The notes beneath the pieces were generated by a model. The model saw only the letters and a program-made list of their open reading frames with translations. It ran no database searches and had not been told where the DNA came from. The position numbers and the translations under genes are program-made. A stretch of 64,000 nucleotides of DNA from Chrysopilus asiliformis (taxonomy: Eukaryota > Arthropoda > Insecta > Diptera > Rhagionidae). Shown here piece by piece: positions 11,481 to 23,465 of the stretch (position 1 is its first letter; every line of letters begins with the position of its first letter). Location: the NCBI GenBank assembly GCA_964034945.1, contig OZ035961.1, positions 64,400,244 through 64,464,243 of the forward strand, in the 5' to 3' direction.

Positions 11481-11786
11481 ACATTCATTTATATATATAT
11501 ATAGATTGATAGAATTATTTTTTGATTCTAATTTCTCGACATGTCAAAATAAAATCGTTGCCTACTAAAAAATAAATTCTTACATTGTTTCTAAATTGTT
11601 ACAGTTATTTTTGATGAAACTGTATAGGGCGGGGGGGAGAGTAATGCAAAATCATCATACTATATACACAAACCATCCTCTCTTCAAAACCTACTTTATG
11701 TAAAAGTTTGAACTCAATCGGACTGGTAGTGTTTGAGATTTTTGGAAACAAACAGAAATTATTACAGACAAATATTCATTTTTATA
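11481..11786. other. Intergenic DNA with Helitron-like tail
   Basis: It contains the TATATATATATAGATT segment at 11490-11506 and a second TTTTTATATATAAAGAT at 11777-11793. Between them is a stretch (11620-11770) resembling the non-coding part of short Helitron-like elements (a run of G, then AACTCAATCGG). No gene. Confidence 0.35.
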
Positions 11787-11893
11787 TATAAAGATAACAA
11801 AAGCTATATTTGCCAATCTGGCAATTATTCAAAACCCGTATGGTAATATTCGTATCAAAATTCGAACAGTTGTATCAAAATTCTACTTTGAAG

Positions 11894-12921
11894 TAGACAT
11901 ATGCAAAGCAACGCAGCGCTGCGTTGCGCCATTGCGTTGATACAGTATACTGCGCTTAGTGCGCTGATACGCGAATAAAAATTTTAGTAGCGCAGTAGCG
12001 CACATAACGCAAACGAGTTAAACGAAACAACTTGGTTATTGAGCCAACTGTTGGGGAAATTTTTACATACATATGTATTCAATATGATAGAGGGGAAATA
12101 TCGCCTTGTCTTGCTTTCTCGCACATTGACTTACACCGCGTCTTGATTAACAATTTTTCATCCGAAGAAATATCTCACCGCAATGAGATTTTTTTGACAG
12201 CTGGGCCGAAAATCTCTTGAAATTTAGTACTCAAAATGCCGATGAAAAGAAAACACATAGTCGCCGCTCTCGCAATTAATGCAATACGTGAAATTGAAAA
12301 GGCTGAAACAGAAGAACAGACGAAAAGAAAAACCCCTTAATGTTATATATTCTCTTCCAAAGCTTTTTGTATCGTATTTTGTAAAAATTAGTTATTTTTG
12401 CAATTACTTGTCGGGAGAAATTGGATTCCGCCATCTTGAATTGTGAAATTCCAAGAAATTTTGCTATTGCAAGATTTCAAGAAATTTCTCTCTGGGATTT
12501 TTCCCCTCCGTCAACTCGAGCTCTGATTGGTCAATCAAAAATCTCTGCGATGAAAAATCCCAGGTCAAGACGCGGTGTTATAGACAAGCCCAAAAATACA
12601 ATTTCTTGTTATGTACATATTCTCTTTTCATGGGTCTTGTTAGCGCAGTAACTCAACTCAGCACTGTATCTCATGTCTATTGTAAATACATATGATACAC
12701 AGCGCCGTATTGAGTTATTTTGTTTGTTCCTCCTCTTGATCGAAAAATTGACTGTTTCACACAACGAATTGACAGCGCGGCAAAAAAGCGCAGCCATAAT
12801 GACGATGGTTCCAACCGGTGCGCCATATGGCGCAATTGCGTTAACGCACGGCGCTGATACAGTGTACTGCGCTTGCGCTACTGTATCAGCGCACGAAATT
12901 TTACTGCGTTACCCATGTCTA
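11894..12921. mobile_element. hAT-type element, 1028 bp, inside a mini-me copy
   Basis: Ends TAGACATATG and CCCATGTCTA (short inverted ends) are flanked by a perfect 8-bp duplication CTTTGAAG (11886-11893, 12922-12929), which rejoins the interrupted mini-me sequence. Subterminal regions contain GCGCTGATACAGT and CAGTAGCGCA palindromic words on both sides. It carries a further nested element (12133-12583). Confidence 0.85.
12133..12583. mobile_element. Nested MITE-like element, inverted copy at 38775-39200
   Basis: Inverted ends ACACCGCGTCTTGA and TCAAGACGCGGTGT. The inner parts (GAAATATCTCACCGCAATGAG at the left, CTCTGCGATGAAAAAT at the right, and the GTCAACTCGAGCTCTGATTGG segment) recur in reverse complement at 38775-39200. 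A tiny frame at 12237-12340 (Lys/Glu-rich, about 34 codons) is open here. The other copy shows only part of it, so it is probably a relic of a larger autonomous element's protein. Confidence 0.65.
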
Positions 12922-13520
12922 CTTTGAAGTCAAACTTTCCAATAAGATTTTTATACCCGTATGGTGAAACCAAAGGGTATATTAACTTTGCCTTACCGTT
13001 TGTAATGCCAAGATCCCGTCATCACACATAAAAATGAATTACACCAGTGTGTTTAGAATGATAAAAAAAGTTGAATTTAGCATGTCCGTCCGTCTGTCTG
13101 TCTGTGGCGCGGATTGCGGGCGCACGGATTGAGCTAGAGACTTGAAATTTTGCGCAGATCCGTTTTTCGTAAAATGCGAGGCTAAGTTCGTTAATGGGCA
13201 AAAATGTACCATTAGGGGGGGTACCCCCTATACGAACGAAAACGTTTTTTGCGAATATCTCAAAAACAAATTTTTATTTAAAACATAACAAAAGCTATAA
13301 TTACCAATCTGGCAATTATTGAAAGTCCGTATGGTGATTTAAGTGAACGGCGAACAGTTGTATCAAAATTCCGGTTTGAAGTCAAACTTTCTAATTAGAT
13401 TTTTTTAAAATTTATTCCAATCGGATTTTGATGTATGGGAGTTTTATGTAGAATCATATCCTAAATAACTTTTGTTCTTCCACTTTATTGATAAGATGCA
13501 CCGTTTTTGAGATATTCACT

Positions 13521-14156
13521 ATAGCTAGCCTCGCTCACATAGCTTAGCTGAAGTGTGCGACGGCGGTAATGCTGGGAGCGAAATATCGCTCTCTTACTCA
13601 TGGCATACATACTTATATATGTGTGTGCATCATACCCAATAGCAATCGCTCGAGGTTTTCATTCATTTTTATGCGAGACCCACAAACAGCTTTGAACAAG
13701 AAGCGAAAACTTAAATAGAAATCATTTTCGTTCCCAAGAACAAGAGTCGGAAACCACAGCAAACGCTTTTGCCGTTAAGAGCGAAACTTTTTAGAGCGAA
13801 AAGAACGAAATAACATGACATTCAATACATCAGATTCAATCAATACACACAAAGGAGGAGCATAAAAAGAGTATAAATGTGAAATCTGTACTACAAGCAG
13901 CTTAGCATAGCAGCGGCAGTAAAAATTTTGATTTTGATCTTTAAAAAAATAATTGAACATAGTTTAACATAACAAAATACCCTAAACAATGCTTTAAAGT
14001 AGGCCTCATCTTATAACACAGTTTCTGTTCGGATGTCACCACAAACTATCGAGTATCATCGATTGCAAATTTGTTATCATGGCAGCAAGCCGATTTTCTA
14101 ATTTGTACCCCCATAACCAAAATCTAAGACGTATCCACGTCAAAATGTTTGAAATG
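13521..14156. other. Old repeat related to 57740-57928
   Basis: The segment around 13725-13815 (CGTTCCCAAGAACAAGAGTCG ... GAGCGAAAAGAACGAAAT pattern) matches the reverse complement of about 57775-57865, so both belong to an old dispersed repeat. No coding potential recognised. A CAGCAG-rich, UTR-like stretch at 13890-13920 was not assignable. Confidence 0.4.
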
Positions 14157-14161
14157 GATAA

Positions 14162-14643
14162 TGTTCAATGACAGCAAATATATTCCAAATTATTTTCATT
14201 TAAATTTATATTCAATTTTATTTTTATTCAAGTTAAAATTATATTCGATTTTATTTAATTGCATTATCAGCAAAAATTGTGTACTCGTGAATTTTCACAT
14301 GCAAAGAAGTCATAATTTCAGTCGGATGAATTTGACACCGATCAAGTTTCTTTGCATTTGATAACGAACGAATTTTCTTTAAATTTGGCATCTGTCATGT
14401 AGTTCCATGTTTTTCATAAAGTAAAATAATGCCGATCTGGCTTTTTGTAAATATTGTATAAAAGACCAAAATTACTTTAATAAATTTTCAGTTTATCTTT
14501 TAACTCGAATCAGTGCTTTTCATTCACTAAAAATCATTCCTTTTACATTGTGTATCGGTTTAAAACCTTTGCATAACTCAACAAGAATCTTGGTGATACA
14601 CCAAAATTCAAATCTGTTTAAATAAAAGAATTTAGACTCAACA
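14162..14643 (+). repeat. 5' LTR of the BEL/Pao element
   Basis: 482 bp, starting TGTTCAATGAC and ending GACTCAACA. It contains a TATAAAAG box near 14457 and an AATAAA at 14479-14484, which would serve promoter and polyadenylation roles in the two LTRs respectively. Confidence 0.97.
14457..14464 (+). promoter_or_regulatory. TATA-like box in the 5' LTR
   Basis: TATAAAAG is followed about 20 bp later by AATAAA (14479-14484). The same pair is present in the 3' LTR. Position and order are as expected for a compact retrotransposon promoter and poly(A) region. Not experimentally shown. Confidence 0.45.
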
Positions 14644-14645
14644 TT

Positions 14646-14663
14646 TGGTGACCCCGACGTGAT
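14646..14663 (+). promoter_or_regulatory. Primer-binding site of the BEL element
   Basis: TGGTGACCCCGACGTGAT begins two bases after the 5' LTR. TGG complements the universal tRNA 3' CCA. The exact tRNA was not determined. Confidence 0.8.
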
Positions 14664-14820
14664 TATCACGTGATAATTACATTCGCTAAAGAATTTTATC
14701 GCGGTAATCATTACAGTTTAATAATCAATAAATCAAAAGTGCGCGATTTTCGTCGAAAAGTAACAACGCGAACGTGCGACAGTTTTTTTGATATAAACCA
14801 TTTTTGTGATTGAAGGCATC

Positions 14821-17800
14821 ATGAGCATCGAGGCCGTAATTCGAAAACTAAAAATATCAACAGCGTCCCTGCAACGAGTCTTAAAACAATTAGATGACAT
14901 CAGCGACACTCAAACAGCGTCTTTTTACCAAATAAAATTACGTACAATTGAGCGATATTGAGCGAACATCGAACAGCTCCACGAGACATTGTGGGAAAAT
15001 ACTGACAATCCAGCAGAAGCAGGCTTCGACATAGAAGAATATTATGCCCTGGAAGACAAAGTTCAGCAAGCTCTCATAACCATATGTCAAAACTCCATAG
15101 ACACCGCGAAAAGGGATCAAATTGATAGTTCAACTCAATTAAAACTCCCTAAAATTACGTTACCGAAATTCGACGGTAACTACCTGCACTGGAGGCAATT
15201 CCACGATCTGTTTGAGAAAATGATACATCAACAGAACATCAGCAATGCGCAAAAAATGTGGTACTTGAAAACCAGTCTTTCTGGGGAAGCGGAAAGACTC
15301 TTGCATCACCTAAACATTTCGGACGAAAATTACCTGTCTGCATGGAACATACTAAAGGATCGGTACAATAACACAAGAGTTTTAGTCACCGCCTTACTGA
15401 ATAAGTTGACTACACAACCGTCAACTCACACCGGATCGGCATCTTCCATCAAGGTCTTACACGATACAACTAAGGAATGCTTGTTAGGCCTTCAAAATCT
15501 CAATGTTTCAACCAAGGACTGGGACCCACTGCTCCTTCATCTGCTTATTCGTAAGGTAGATACAGTGACTCACACTCTCTACGAGCAAAGGCTGCAGAAT
15601 CCCAAGGAATTGCAATCGGTTCAGCATTTTCTTAAATTTCTGGAAACACATTTCCAGTCACTAGAGTCGCTGGCCAGCAAGCCAACAAGAGGAGGCCCTG
15701 ATGAACGTCGCAAGTCACAACCTCAACACTCATCAAGGGCTCTGATGACAACGACAACCAAAGTTCACTGCGCCCTTTGCAAGGGAGACCACCAGTTGTT
15801 TTCCTGCAAGGACTTTCTTCAAATGAGCATCGAAAAAAGATTGCAATTCATACAAGCAATTAAGCACTGTGTAAATTGTCTAAAGGCTGGTCATCGCTCC
15901 AGTGAATGCAAGGCTAGAGATTGCACAAAATGCTCTAAGAAACATAACACATTATTGCATTTGGAGAAAATTGGCAAACCACAAGAAGATGCGAACAACA
16001 AATCAAAGAAACCAGAACCGCAAGAGCAACCAAGCCAACCTGGGACGAGCAAGGGTATGGAACAAAAAACATCCCTCAGCAGCAGTTCATCGGAAGCCAA
16101 ATCATCGTATGTGGTATTGAGTACAGCAGTGGTCAAATTGGCAGACAAGTGGGGAAATTTAGTTGAATCAAGAGCAATTCTTGACTCTGGTTCCCAGTTA
16201 AATTTCATATCTGAAAGGCTTTTGAAGAAATTGGGTCTTCGACAATCAAGACAGTCAATCTGCATCGAAGGCATCGGCAAGAGCAAACAGGAAACTCAAA
16301 AACGAGTAAACTTGCAGATTAAATCAAATACCACTGGATTTAAGGCAAATTTAGAAGCACACGTCTTGCCCAAAATCATATCTCCACAGCCGTCTCAACA
16401 AATCAACACAACCTCATGGCCAATTCCAGGCAACATAAAACTAGCAGATCCTAAATTTCACCAACCTGGACCAATCGATATTCTAATAGGAGCCGAACTC
16501 TTCTATGACATATTGGCAGTAGGTCAAATCAAGTTGGGAGATGATTTGCCCTTGTTGCAAAACACTGTGTTCGGTTGGACAGTAGCAGGGCGAACGCGAG
16601 GCACCTACCATCCTCGTAATCAAGAGTATTGCGGCATATGCAGCGAGGACGAACTTTTGAGTAAACAATTAGAGAAATTTTGGCGTGTGGAAGAAGTACA
16701 GCACCAATCCAGCCTCACATTAGCTGAAAAACGTTGTGAGAATCATTTTCTACAAACAACGACACGAGATCAAAATGGTCGCTTCATAGTAAAACTTCCA
16801 TTTAAGATCGATCCTAGCAAACTAGGAAAATCAAGCGATATTGCTCTCCAGCGTTTTTACTCACTCGAGCGTAAATTGTCACGAAATGAAAACCTTAAGC
16901 TCCAATATACTCAGTTCATGAATGAATATCTGGATTTGGGGCATATGGAGGAAGTGTGCTTCACGATGATCCAGGAGCCATACTTCTTCCTTCCACACCA
17001 CTGCGTGATAAAGCCGGAAAGTACAACTACAAAGCTTCGGGTTGTTTTCGATGGATCGGCAAAAACATCAACAAATTTGTCATTGAATGATGTTCTCGCC
17101 ACTGGTCCTACCATTCAAGATGATGTCTTTACCATTTTACTACGTTTTCGTCTACCTCGTTTTGTTTTCACAGCAGACATCGAAAAAATGTATCGACAGA
17201 TCGTCATCGATTCCTCAGAACGAAAGTACCAACTCATCTGGTGGCGTAGTGATGATGACAAGCCTCTTAAATGTTATCAACTGAGCACGGTAACATACGG
17301 AACAACCCCAGCATCATATCTAGCCACACGAAGCCTACACAAACTGGCTGACGACGTGGTGTCCACTCATCCATTAGCTTCAGAAGCCCTTAAGCGTGAT
17401 TTCTACGTCGATGACATATTGTCAGGATCGAACAATCTGACCACAGCAATACAAACTCAAATTCAACTGATAGCAGCCTTGAACGCTGCTGGTTTTAAAT
17501 TACATAAATGGTGTGCAAATCATCCTCAGCTACTTAGAAATATTGATGCAAGAAATCAGGCCATAGAATTAAACTTCTTACAACATTCGGAAGACAGCAT
17601 TAAAACTATGGGCCTTACCTGGCACCCCAAGACGGATTCCTTTGCAGTAAAAACTTCATGGTCACATAAAGATAGGATAACGAAAAGAACAGCAACATCC
17701 GATATTGCCCACATCTTTGACCCGTTGGGGATTTTAGCACCTGTCGTCGTTACGGCAAAAATCTTACAACAGCAATTATGGGAGCTAAAAATGGACTGGG

Positions 17801-20800
17801 ATGCGGCACTTCCACAAAAATTGCACACCACCTGGTCAAAATTCCGAGCAGGCTTAAAATCCTTGGGCGAAATTACTTTCCCAAGGCATGTATTTGCACA
17901 CAAAACACCAAAAAATGTGCAATTACACGTATTCGCAGATGCATCCGAGAAAGCATATGGTGCAGCGGTTTACATAAGAGCCTTGGATCAGGACAATATT
18001 GTCATGGTCCGCCTTCTATGTGCAAAATCTAGGGTAGCGCCTTTGAAGCGGGAGACAATACCCCGTCTTGAGTTGTGCGCTGCCAAGCTAGCAGCTCAGC
18101 TCACGGAACGCATCCTAAAGGACCTCAAACTTAACAACATAAGGTCCTACCTTTGGACCGACTCAACAGCTGTTTTAGATTGGATTAACGCTGAGTCCTC
18201 TAAACCTGAAGTCTTCGTGGCAAACAGAGTCTCGGCTATCCAGCAATTAACTATTCCAGAACAATGGAGACACGTCGAATCACACGACAACCCGGCTGAC
18301 ATCTTATCAAGAGGTGTCAGGCCCGAAAATCTAAACAATAAAACGATGTGGTTTTATGGACCTACTTTTCTACATGGACGCGAAGAGTTTTGGCCTAAGC
18401 CTTACATCAAAAACAAGCAAAATAACATCGAAGGGCGTAAAGGGTTGCAAGCAGTATGCACTGGATTAAAACATGACACCGAAGCCCATTTCATTCAAGA
18501 AATCGACCATCAGAACTCCTTCCGTCGTTTACAACGTATTGTCGCATACATATGTAGATTCATATCTGCGATAAGAAGCCATGGCAAAATTAAGTTTTCA
18601 CTTTCGCCAACAGTCACAGAATTGGACTATGCACAGCACATCATAATCAAACATTTGCAAGAGTCCGAATTTGCCGATGACTTGGAGCACCTAAGAAAAT
18701 ACAAAGAAGTAGCCAAAGCCAGCGCTATCGGTAATCTAACCCCCTTTATAGACGAGAGGGGCATACTGCGAGTCGGAGGCCGTCTGGAATCATCCAATCT
18801 GAGCTTCAGTGCCAAGCATCCAGCACTTTTACCTTACTCGCATCCTTTCACCAAGATGATACTTAATGATTTTCACAAAGAAAATATGCATGCAGGCCCG
18901 CAAGCTCTCCTAGCCATTACGAGACAAACATTTTGGCCAATAAAAGGAAAAAACATTGCCCGCGCGGTCGTTCAACATTGCGTGCCGTGCGCTAAGGCGA
19001 AGCCAAAATTGTTCTCACAACTTATGGGCAACCTTCCATCGGATCGAGTTCAACCCGCTCGTCCATTCATCAACTCAGGTGTCGATTTTTGTGGCCCAGT
19101 CTACACACACTATAAGACTAGGGGAAAAAGACCGCAGAAGGCCTATATTGCAGTATTTTGCTATTTCGCCACTAAGGCAGTCCACCTGGAACTTGTAAGC
19201 GACTTGTCAAGCGACGGTTTTATAGGAGCGTTGCGGCGATTCATGGCAAGACGAGGACATTGCAGAAAGATTTACTGCGACAATGCAACAAACTTCGTAG
19301 GTGCTCGAAATCAACTTGAAGAGCTCCGTACCATTTTCGTAAACGACAATTCTAAAAAGAAAATTACCACTGAGTGCAGCACAAGAGGAATTGACTTTCA
19401 TTTCATACCACCAAGAGCACCACATTTCGGTGGTTTATGGGAAGCAGCAGTCAAATCAGCAAAAAAATTGCTACAGCATAGTTTAGCCTCTGCCTCCTTG
19501 ACATACGAAGAGATAGAAACGGCCGTGATTGAAGTAGAAGCAATATTAAATTCTCGCCCAATCACACCGCTTTCGTCAGATCCAAATGATATGACTGCGC
19601 TTACACCAGCTCATCTGCTAATTGGCGATACTCTAACAGCTCCAATAGATCCACATGCTCAACCGCTAAAGGCCAATTTATTAACCCGTTGGAAGCGCGT
19701 CATGCAAGTAAAACATCATTTCTGGGAAAAATGGTCCCACGAATATTTAAACTTGCTTCAACAGCGACACAAGTGGAAGCACTGCTGTGACAATGTAAAG
19801 GAAGGCACAATGGTTATTATAAAAGAGGATAATTGTCCTCCCTTGAAATGGGCCCTTGGACGCATAATAAAAACAATACGAGGTGAGGACGGACTAGTTA
19901 GGGTAGTTGACGTTAAAACTGCAAACAATATATTACGTAGACCAATTACCCGACTAGCACCTCTACCAATTGAAGAAGACCTTGAGCCAGTCTCTACAAA
20001 CCCAGGTTTGAACATAGAAAGTAATCATAATGACCAAGATCCAGAAAATTCGACACCAAAAAAGAAATCCCGACTATCACTTGGCTCTACAGTCGTAACA
20101 CTCTTATTGGCATGCCTAGTTTTGCCTACTACTTCAGCAATACCAGCAGTTGTAACACCTTTTGAGACAAACCCAGGTATATACTTTGAAAACCTTGGCA
20201 GCGCTAACACAATTTCAAGCGAATGGAACATCATAACATATTATGATATGCAACCATACTGGAAGGAAATTGACTTGTTGCACAACTGCAGCTTAATCCT
20301 AAGCAATATTGCTGCAACAATGCGTAACCCCGACACTTACAAGGGAATTGCTACTCAAATAAAGCATGTGATCACTGAATTAGATCAATCAAATGATCTA
20401 CTCCAAATTACAGCCTCAACGAGAACCAAACGAGGGGCATTCAACATAATTGGAAACATTGCTAACTCTTTATTTGGTGTCTTAGACTCAAATTATGCAG
20501 AAGAAATGTCAGCTACCATCGACGCAGCAAATCAAAATCAGGATCATATAATGGCCTTACTACGCAATCAAACCACCATTGTAGATGCTACAATAAATGT
20601 TATGCAGAGAAATCATCAAGCAATTGAAGCAGAATTTACGAAAGTGGAATCACATCTAAGCTATATTTCGTCTCAAATTGATTCAATTCACGATAAAATG
20701 CACGAAGGAGGCTCAGCTCAAGCTTTTTCCGCGTTAGCTCTCCAAACGTTGTTAACAATCACCAATTTTCAAAGAACCCAAAATCTAATTTTGGATGCGC

Positions 20801-21864
20801 TTGCCAATACACAACAAGGCAAACTAAGTAGACATCTAATCTCACCAAATCAGTTGAAAGATGCTCTAACGCTTATACGAGGAAACTTACCATCAACCTT
20901 GAAGTTACCAATGAAACAAGACGACATTCTAAAATTCTATAATATAATATCAATAGAAGGAAGAACAACATCCAAGTACATAATATTCAAACTGCGTCTA
21001 CCACTGCTATCATCAGAGGAATTCGAGCTATTCAAGCTAACCCCAGTTCCAGTTAAAATCAATAACACTTTTGCTGCTATTAAACCAGGATTTCCGTTTT
21101 TAATAGTCAACATGCATCGTGATCAATATTATCCTTTGGCGGAACCAGAATTACGAGCCTGTGTGTTGATTGACGATAAGTATCTCTGCAACCAACGTCA
21201 TCCACTATATAAAATAGGTTCATCTGTCAGCGCTTGCGAAATCAAGCTATTGAATCAAATGGAACCAAATTCTATGTGCCAAATAATAAAAACAGAATCA
21301 CAGGCCAGTTGGATACAAATGCATAATCCTAACCATTGGATATTTTCTCTGGAAAGAAAAACAACAGTTAACCTAGTATGTGGGGAAAATATGACGCAAT
21401 TAGTTCTTCAAGATGCAGGGATTTTAAAAATTGACAGTAATTGTATTATAAAGCAGCCACTTATAACCATACGTGGTCATCAGATATATTCTACAAATAA
21501 TCGAGCGTCCTACATCCCATCATTAAACCTAACAGATGTCATCACTTCTCATAACTTAACGCATGCACTCCGATATCAACATCATTATTCTCCTCATCTC
21601 AATGAGTTAGAGACCATCAAACAACAAATTCAAAATGTCAACGAACATTTCCCGAAATTAATTCGAAGACATACTACACATCAGTTTACTCTAGGATATA
21701 TCAGCCTGGCGATCATCATCATAATTGTCATAGTTCTGATCTGGCAATTTAAAAGCACTCTTCGTTCTCTATTTTTCCAGACAAGCACTGTACCCGTGGA
21801 TAGTACAACTAATCGTGAAGATGATGTTTCTGAAGGACGATTCACTGTAAACCTGGACACGTAA
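14821..21864 (+). pseudogene. BEL/Pao gag-pol-envelope-like polyprotein frame with one internal TGA
   Basis: The only sensible initiator is the ATG at 14821. The frame runs 46 codons, meets TGA at 14959-14961, then stays open for 2300 codons to TAA at 21862. Downstream codons usable as starts before about 15220 are not ATG, so the upstream ATG is taken as original. Counting codons from 14821, the order is: Gag with a CX2CX4HX4C zinc knuckle near 350; aspartic protease D-S-G at 455-457; reverse transcriptase with F-Y-V-D-D at 861-865; RNase H; integrase with a zinc finger and D,D,E residues (core about 18890-19460). The envelope-like part has a hydrophobic leader near 1760-1772, a R-T-K-R cleavage motif at 1868-1871 followed by a glycine/phenylalanine-rich segment of baculovirus-F/gypsy-Env type, and a membrane anchor near 2290-2312. 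Whether the TGA is a sequencing error, a real mutation or read through is unknown. Confidence 0.93.
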
Positions 21865-21885
21865 ATAGTTGAATACTCATTCAAC

Positions 21886-21896
21886 GCTGGGGAGGA
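21886..21896 (+). promoter_or_regulatory. Polypurine tract of the BEL element
   Basis: GCTGGGGAGGA lies immediately before the 3' LTR, where plus-strand DNA synthesis would be primed. Confidence 0.75.
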
Positions 21897-22378
21897 TGTT
21901 CAATGACAGCAAATATATTCCAAATTATTTTCATTTAAATTTATATTCAATTTTATTTTTATTCAAGTTAAAATTATATTCGATTTTATTTAATTGCATT
22001 ATCAGCAAAAATTGTGTACTCGTGAATTTTCACATGCAAAGAAGTCATAATTTCAGTCGGATGAATTTGACACCGATCAAGTTTCTTTGCATTTGATAAC
22101 GAACGAATTTTCTTTAAATTTGGCATCTGTCATGTATTTCCATGTTTTTCATAAAGTAAAATAATGCCGATCTGGCTTTTTGTAAATATTGTATAAAAGA
22201 CCAAAATTACTTTAATAAATTTTCAGTTTATCTTTTAACTCGAATCAGTGCTTTTCATTCACTAAAAATCATTCCTTTTACATTGTGTATCGGTTTAAAA
22301 CCTTTGCATAACTCAACAAGAATCTTGGTGATACACCAAAATTCAAATCTGTTTAAATAAAAGAATTTAGACTCAACA
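21897..22378 (+). repeat. 3' LTR of the BEL/Pao element
   Basis: 482 bp, identical to the 5' LTR except for one base (T where the 5' copy has G at 14402). It is followed by the GATAA target duplication. Confidence 0.97.
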
Positions 22379-22400
22379 GATAATAAAAAGTTTTTGGCAG

Positions 22401-23193
22401 TAGTGCTGTGACATCGACATCGATGTTTTCCCCAAAACATCGATGTTTTTCCCATCGATGTTTTCTTTCCGATGTTTTTATAACATCGATGTTTCGTGTC
22501 CGATGTTTAGTATTCATCCACATCTTAAGCCAGGAATATTCCGTGTGTGTTAAAAAATCATTGCTTGGGCGATATCGCACAGTTGTATGCCCAGGCTCAA
22601 AGTAAAAACCTGCGGTCCGCATTGTATGCTAAATTGAAATGGTTAAATGTCACCTTATGTTGTTGTTGTTAGGTCAGATATAGACTCTGTTTCAGTTTGT
22701 AGCCTTTCTCGCACGTCGCACTTGTTTCAAATAAGTGATTGTGTTGTGTTGTGTGTAACAAAATTTTTATAATAAATTTTTAGTTAGAAGTTTATTGTGA
22801 TTTTTTTAATTATCTACTTCCGTGCCATCTGAAAGGCTATTTTCCGCGACAAGAAACATTGTGAGCAGTAAACGAAGTTGCCTGTCAGGGGACCACATTG
22901 ACAAACTTCTGTTTTCTACAGTGTGCATAATAAATATTGGGGTTTGGACTAGGTTGCGATAGTTTTATTTTACAAAAGTGTTACTACTATTAAATACATT
23001 TAATACAGAGTCAAGATTTTCTTTAAAATGACTTTTATTAATCCACTTTTAAAAGTTCTTTGTTTATTGGAAAAACATCGATGGTTTAAGAACATCGATG
23101 TTTTTGGTTCGATGTTTTTGTGGCATCGATGTTTTCAGTTTTAAAACATCGATGTATCGAACATCGATGTTTTCTTTCGATGTCACAGCACTA
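22401..23193 (+). mobile_element. hAT element with ATCGAT subterminal arrays and transposase relic
   Basis: Ends TAGTGCTGTGACATCGA and TCGATGTCACAGCACTA with a perfect 8-bp duplication TTTGGCAG (22393-22400, 23194-23201). Both ends hold arrays of ACATCGATGTTTT words, as in the shorter family member at 442-1039. The interior retains the C-terminal end of a hAT transposase (22816-22962), so this copy is an internally deleted derivative of the autonomous element. Confidence 0.92.
22816..22962 (+). pseudogene. hAT transposase C-terminal dimerisation domain fragment
   Basis: A 48-codon open frame to a TAG at 22960 reads V-P-S-E-R-L-F-S-A-T-R-N-I-V, then K-R-x-x-L-S, then D-K-L-L-F. This is the conserved signature of the hAT C-terminal dimerisation region (family knowledge). 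The upstream catalytic DDE part is absent. A short non-family tail follows the L-L-F motif before the stop. Confidence 0.8.
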
Positions 23194-23465
23194 TTTGGCA
23201 GCATCAAGCATGCTTTATGTTAGAATTTATTCCATGTAGACATTTTTGCTTATGAGATACGAGGTCTGTTCGATATGAGTCCTGGACTTACTCAGAGTAA
23301 ACATTTTTACTCTTTTCTGTTCGATATGAGTTCTGAACTTACTCCGAACACATATCGAACAGAAAAGTGTAAGTCCAGAACTCATCTTTTCAGTCCTGGA
23401 CTTACTCTTGCTTTTAGCTGGAGTAAACTTTTGACAGCTGATATTTGTCAGGCATAACCTCTCTT

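Larger units (their letters stand above)
11787..13520. mobile_element. mini-me/DINE-1-like elements (nested, interrupted)
   Basis: 11787-11893 plus 12922-12950 is the AACAAAAGCTATAATTGCC end of the family, interrupted by the hAT element 11894-12921. From 12951 a second copy starts TATACCCGTATGGTGAAACC, runs through the GTCY-type microsatellite (13086-13106), the TGGCGCGGATTGCGG core and the GGGGGGTACCCCC palindrome, to about 13265. A third partial copy follows to about 13520. The GTCY tract and TATACCC...GGGTATA hairpin match the published description of Drosophila mini-me/DINE-1 Helentron derivatives (family knowledge). Confidence 0.7.
14162..22378 (+). mobile_element. Full-length BEL/Pao LTR retrotransposon with envelope-like domain
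   Basis: The element is 8217 bp with 482-bp LTRs (TG...CA ends). A perfect 5-bp target duplication GATAA (14157-14161, 22379-22383) has the size usual for BEL/Pao. It carries a primer-binding site, one giant reading frame and a purine tract before the 3' LTR. The two LTRs differ at one position only (G at 14402 against T in the 3' LTR), so it inserted very recently or its copies are kept homogeneous. The domain order Gag-PR-RT-RNaseH-IN-envelope-like matches env-bearing BEL lineages such as roo (family knowledge). It inserted 18 bp from the later-noted hAT element at 22401. Confidence 0.97.

Noticed and set aside
11116..11568. Proline-rich 150-codon frame and its glycine-rich antisense partners
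   Set aside because: All follow from a 33-bp tandem repeat whose length is a multiple of three. There is no unique sequence, signal peptide or conserved start.
14989..14991. TTG at 14989 as the start of the BEL polyprotein
   Set aside because: An ATG exists in the same frame at 14821, separated only by one TGA. The residues on both sides of the TGA form one continuous Gag-like N-terminus, so TTG is just the first start-like codon after the break.
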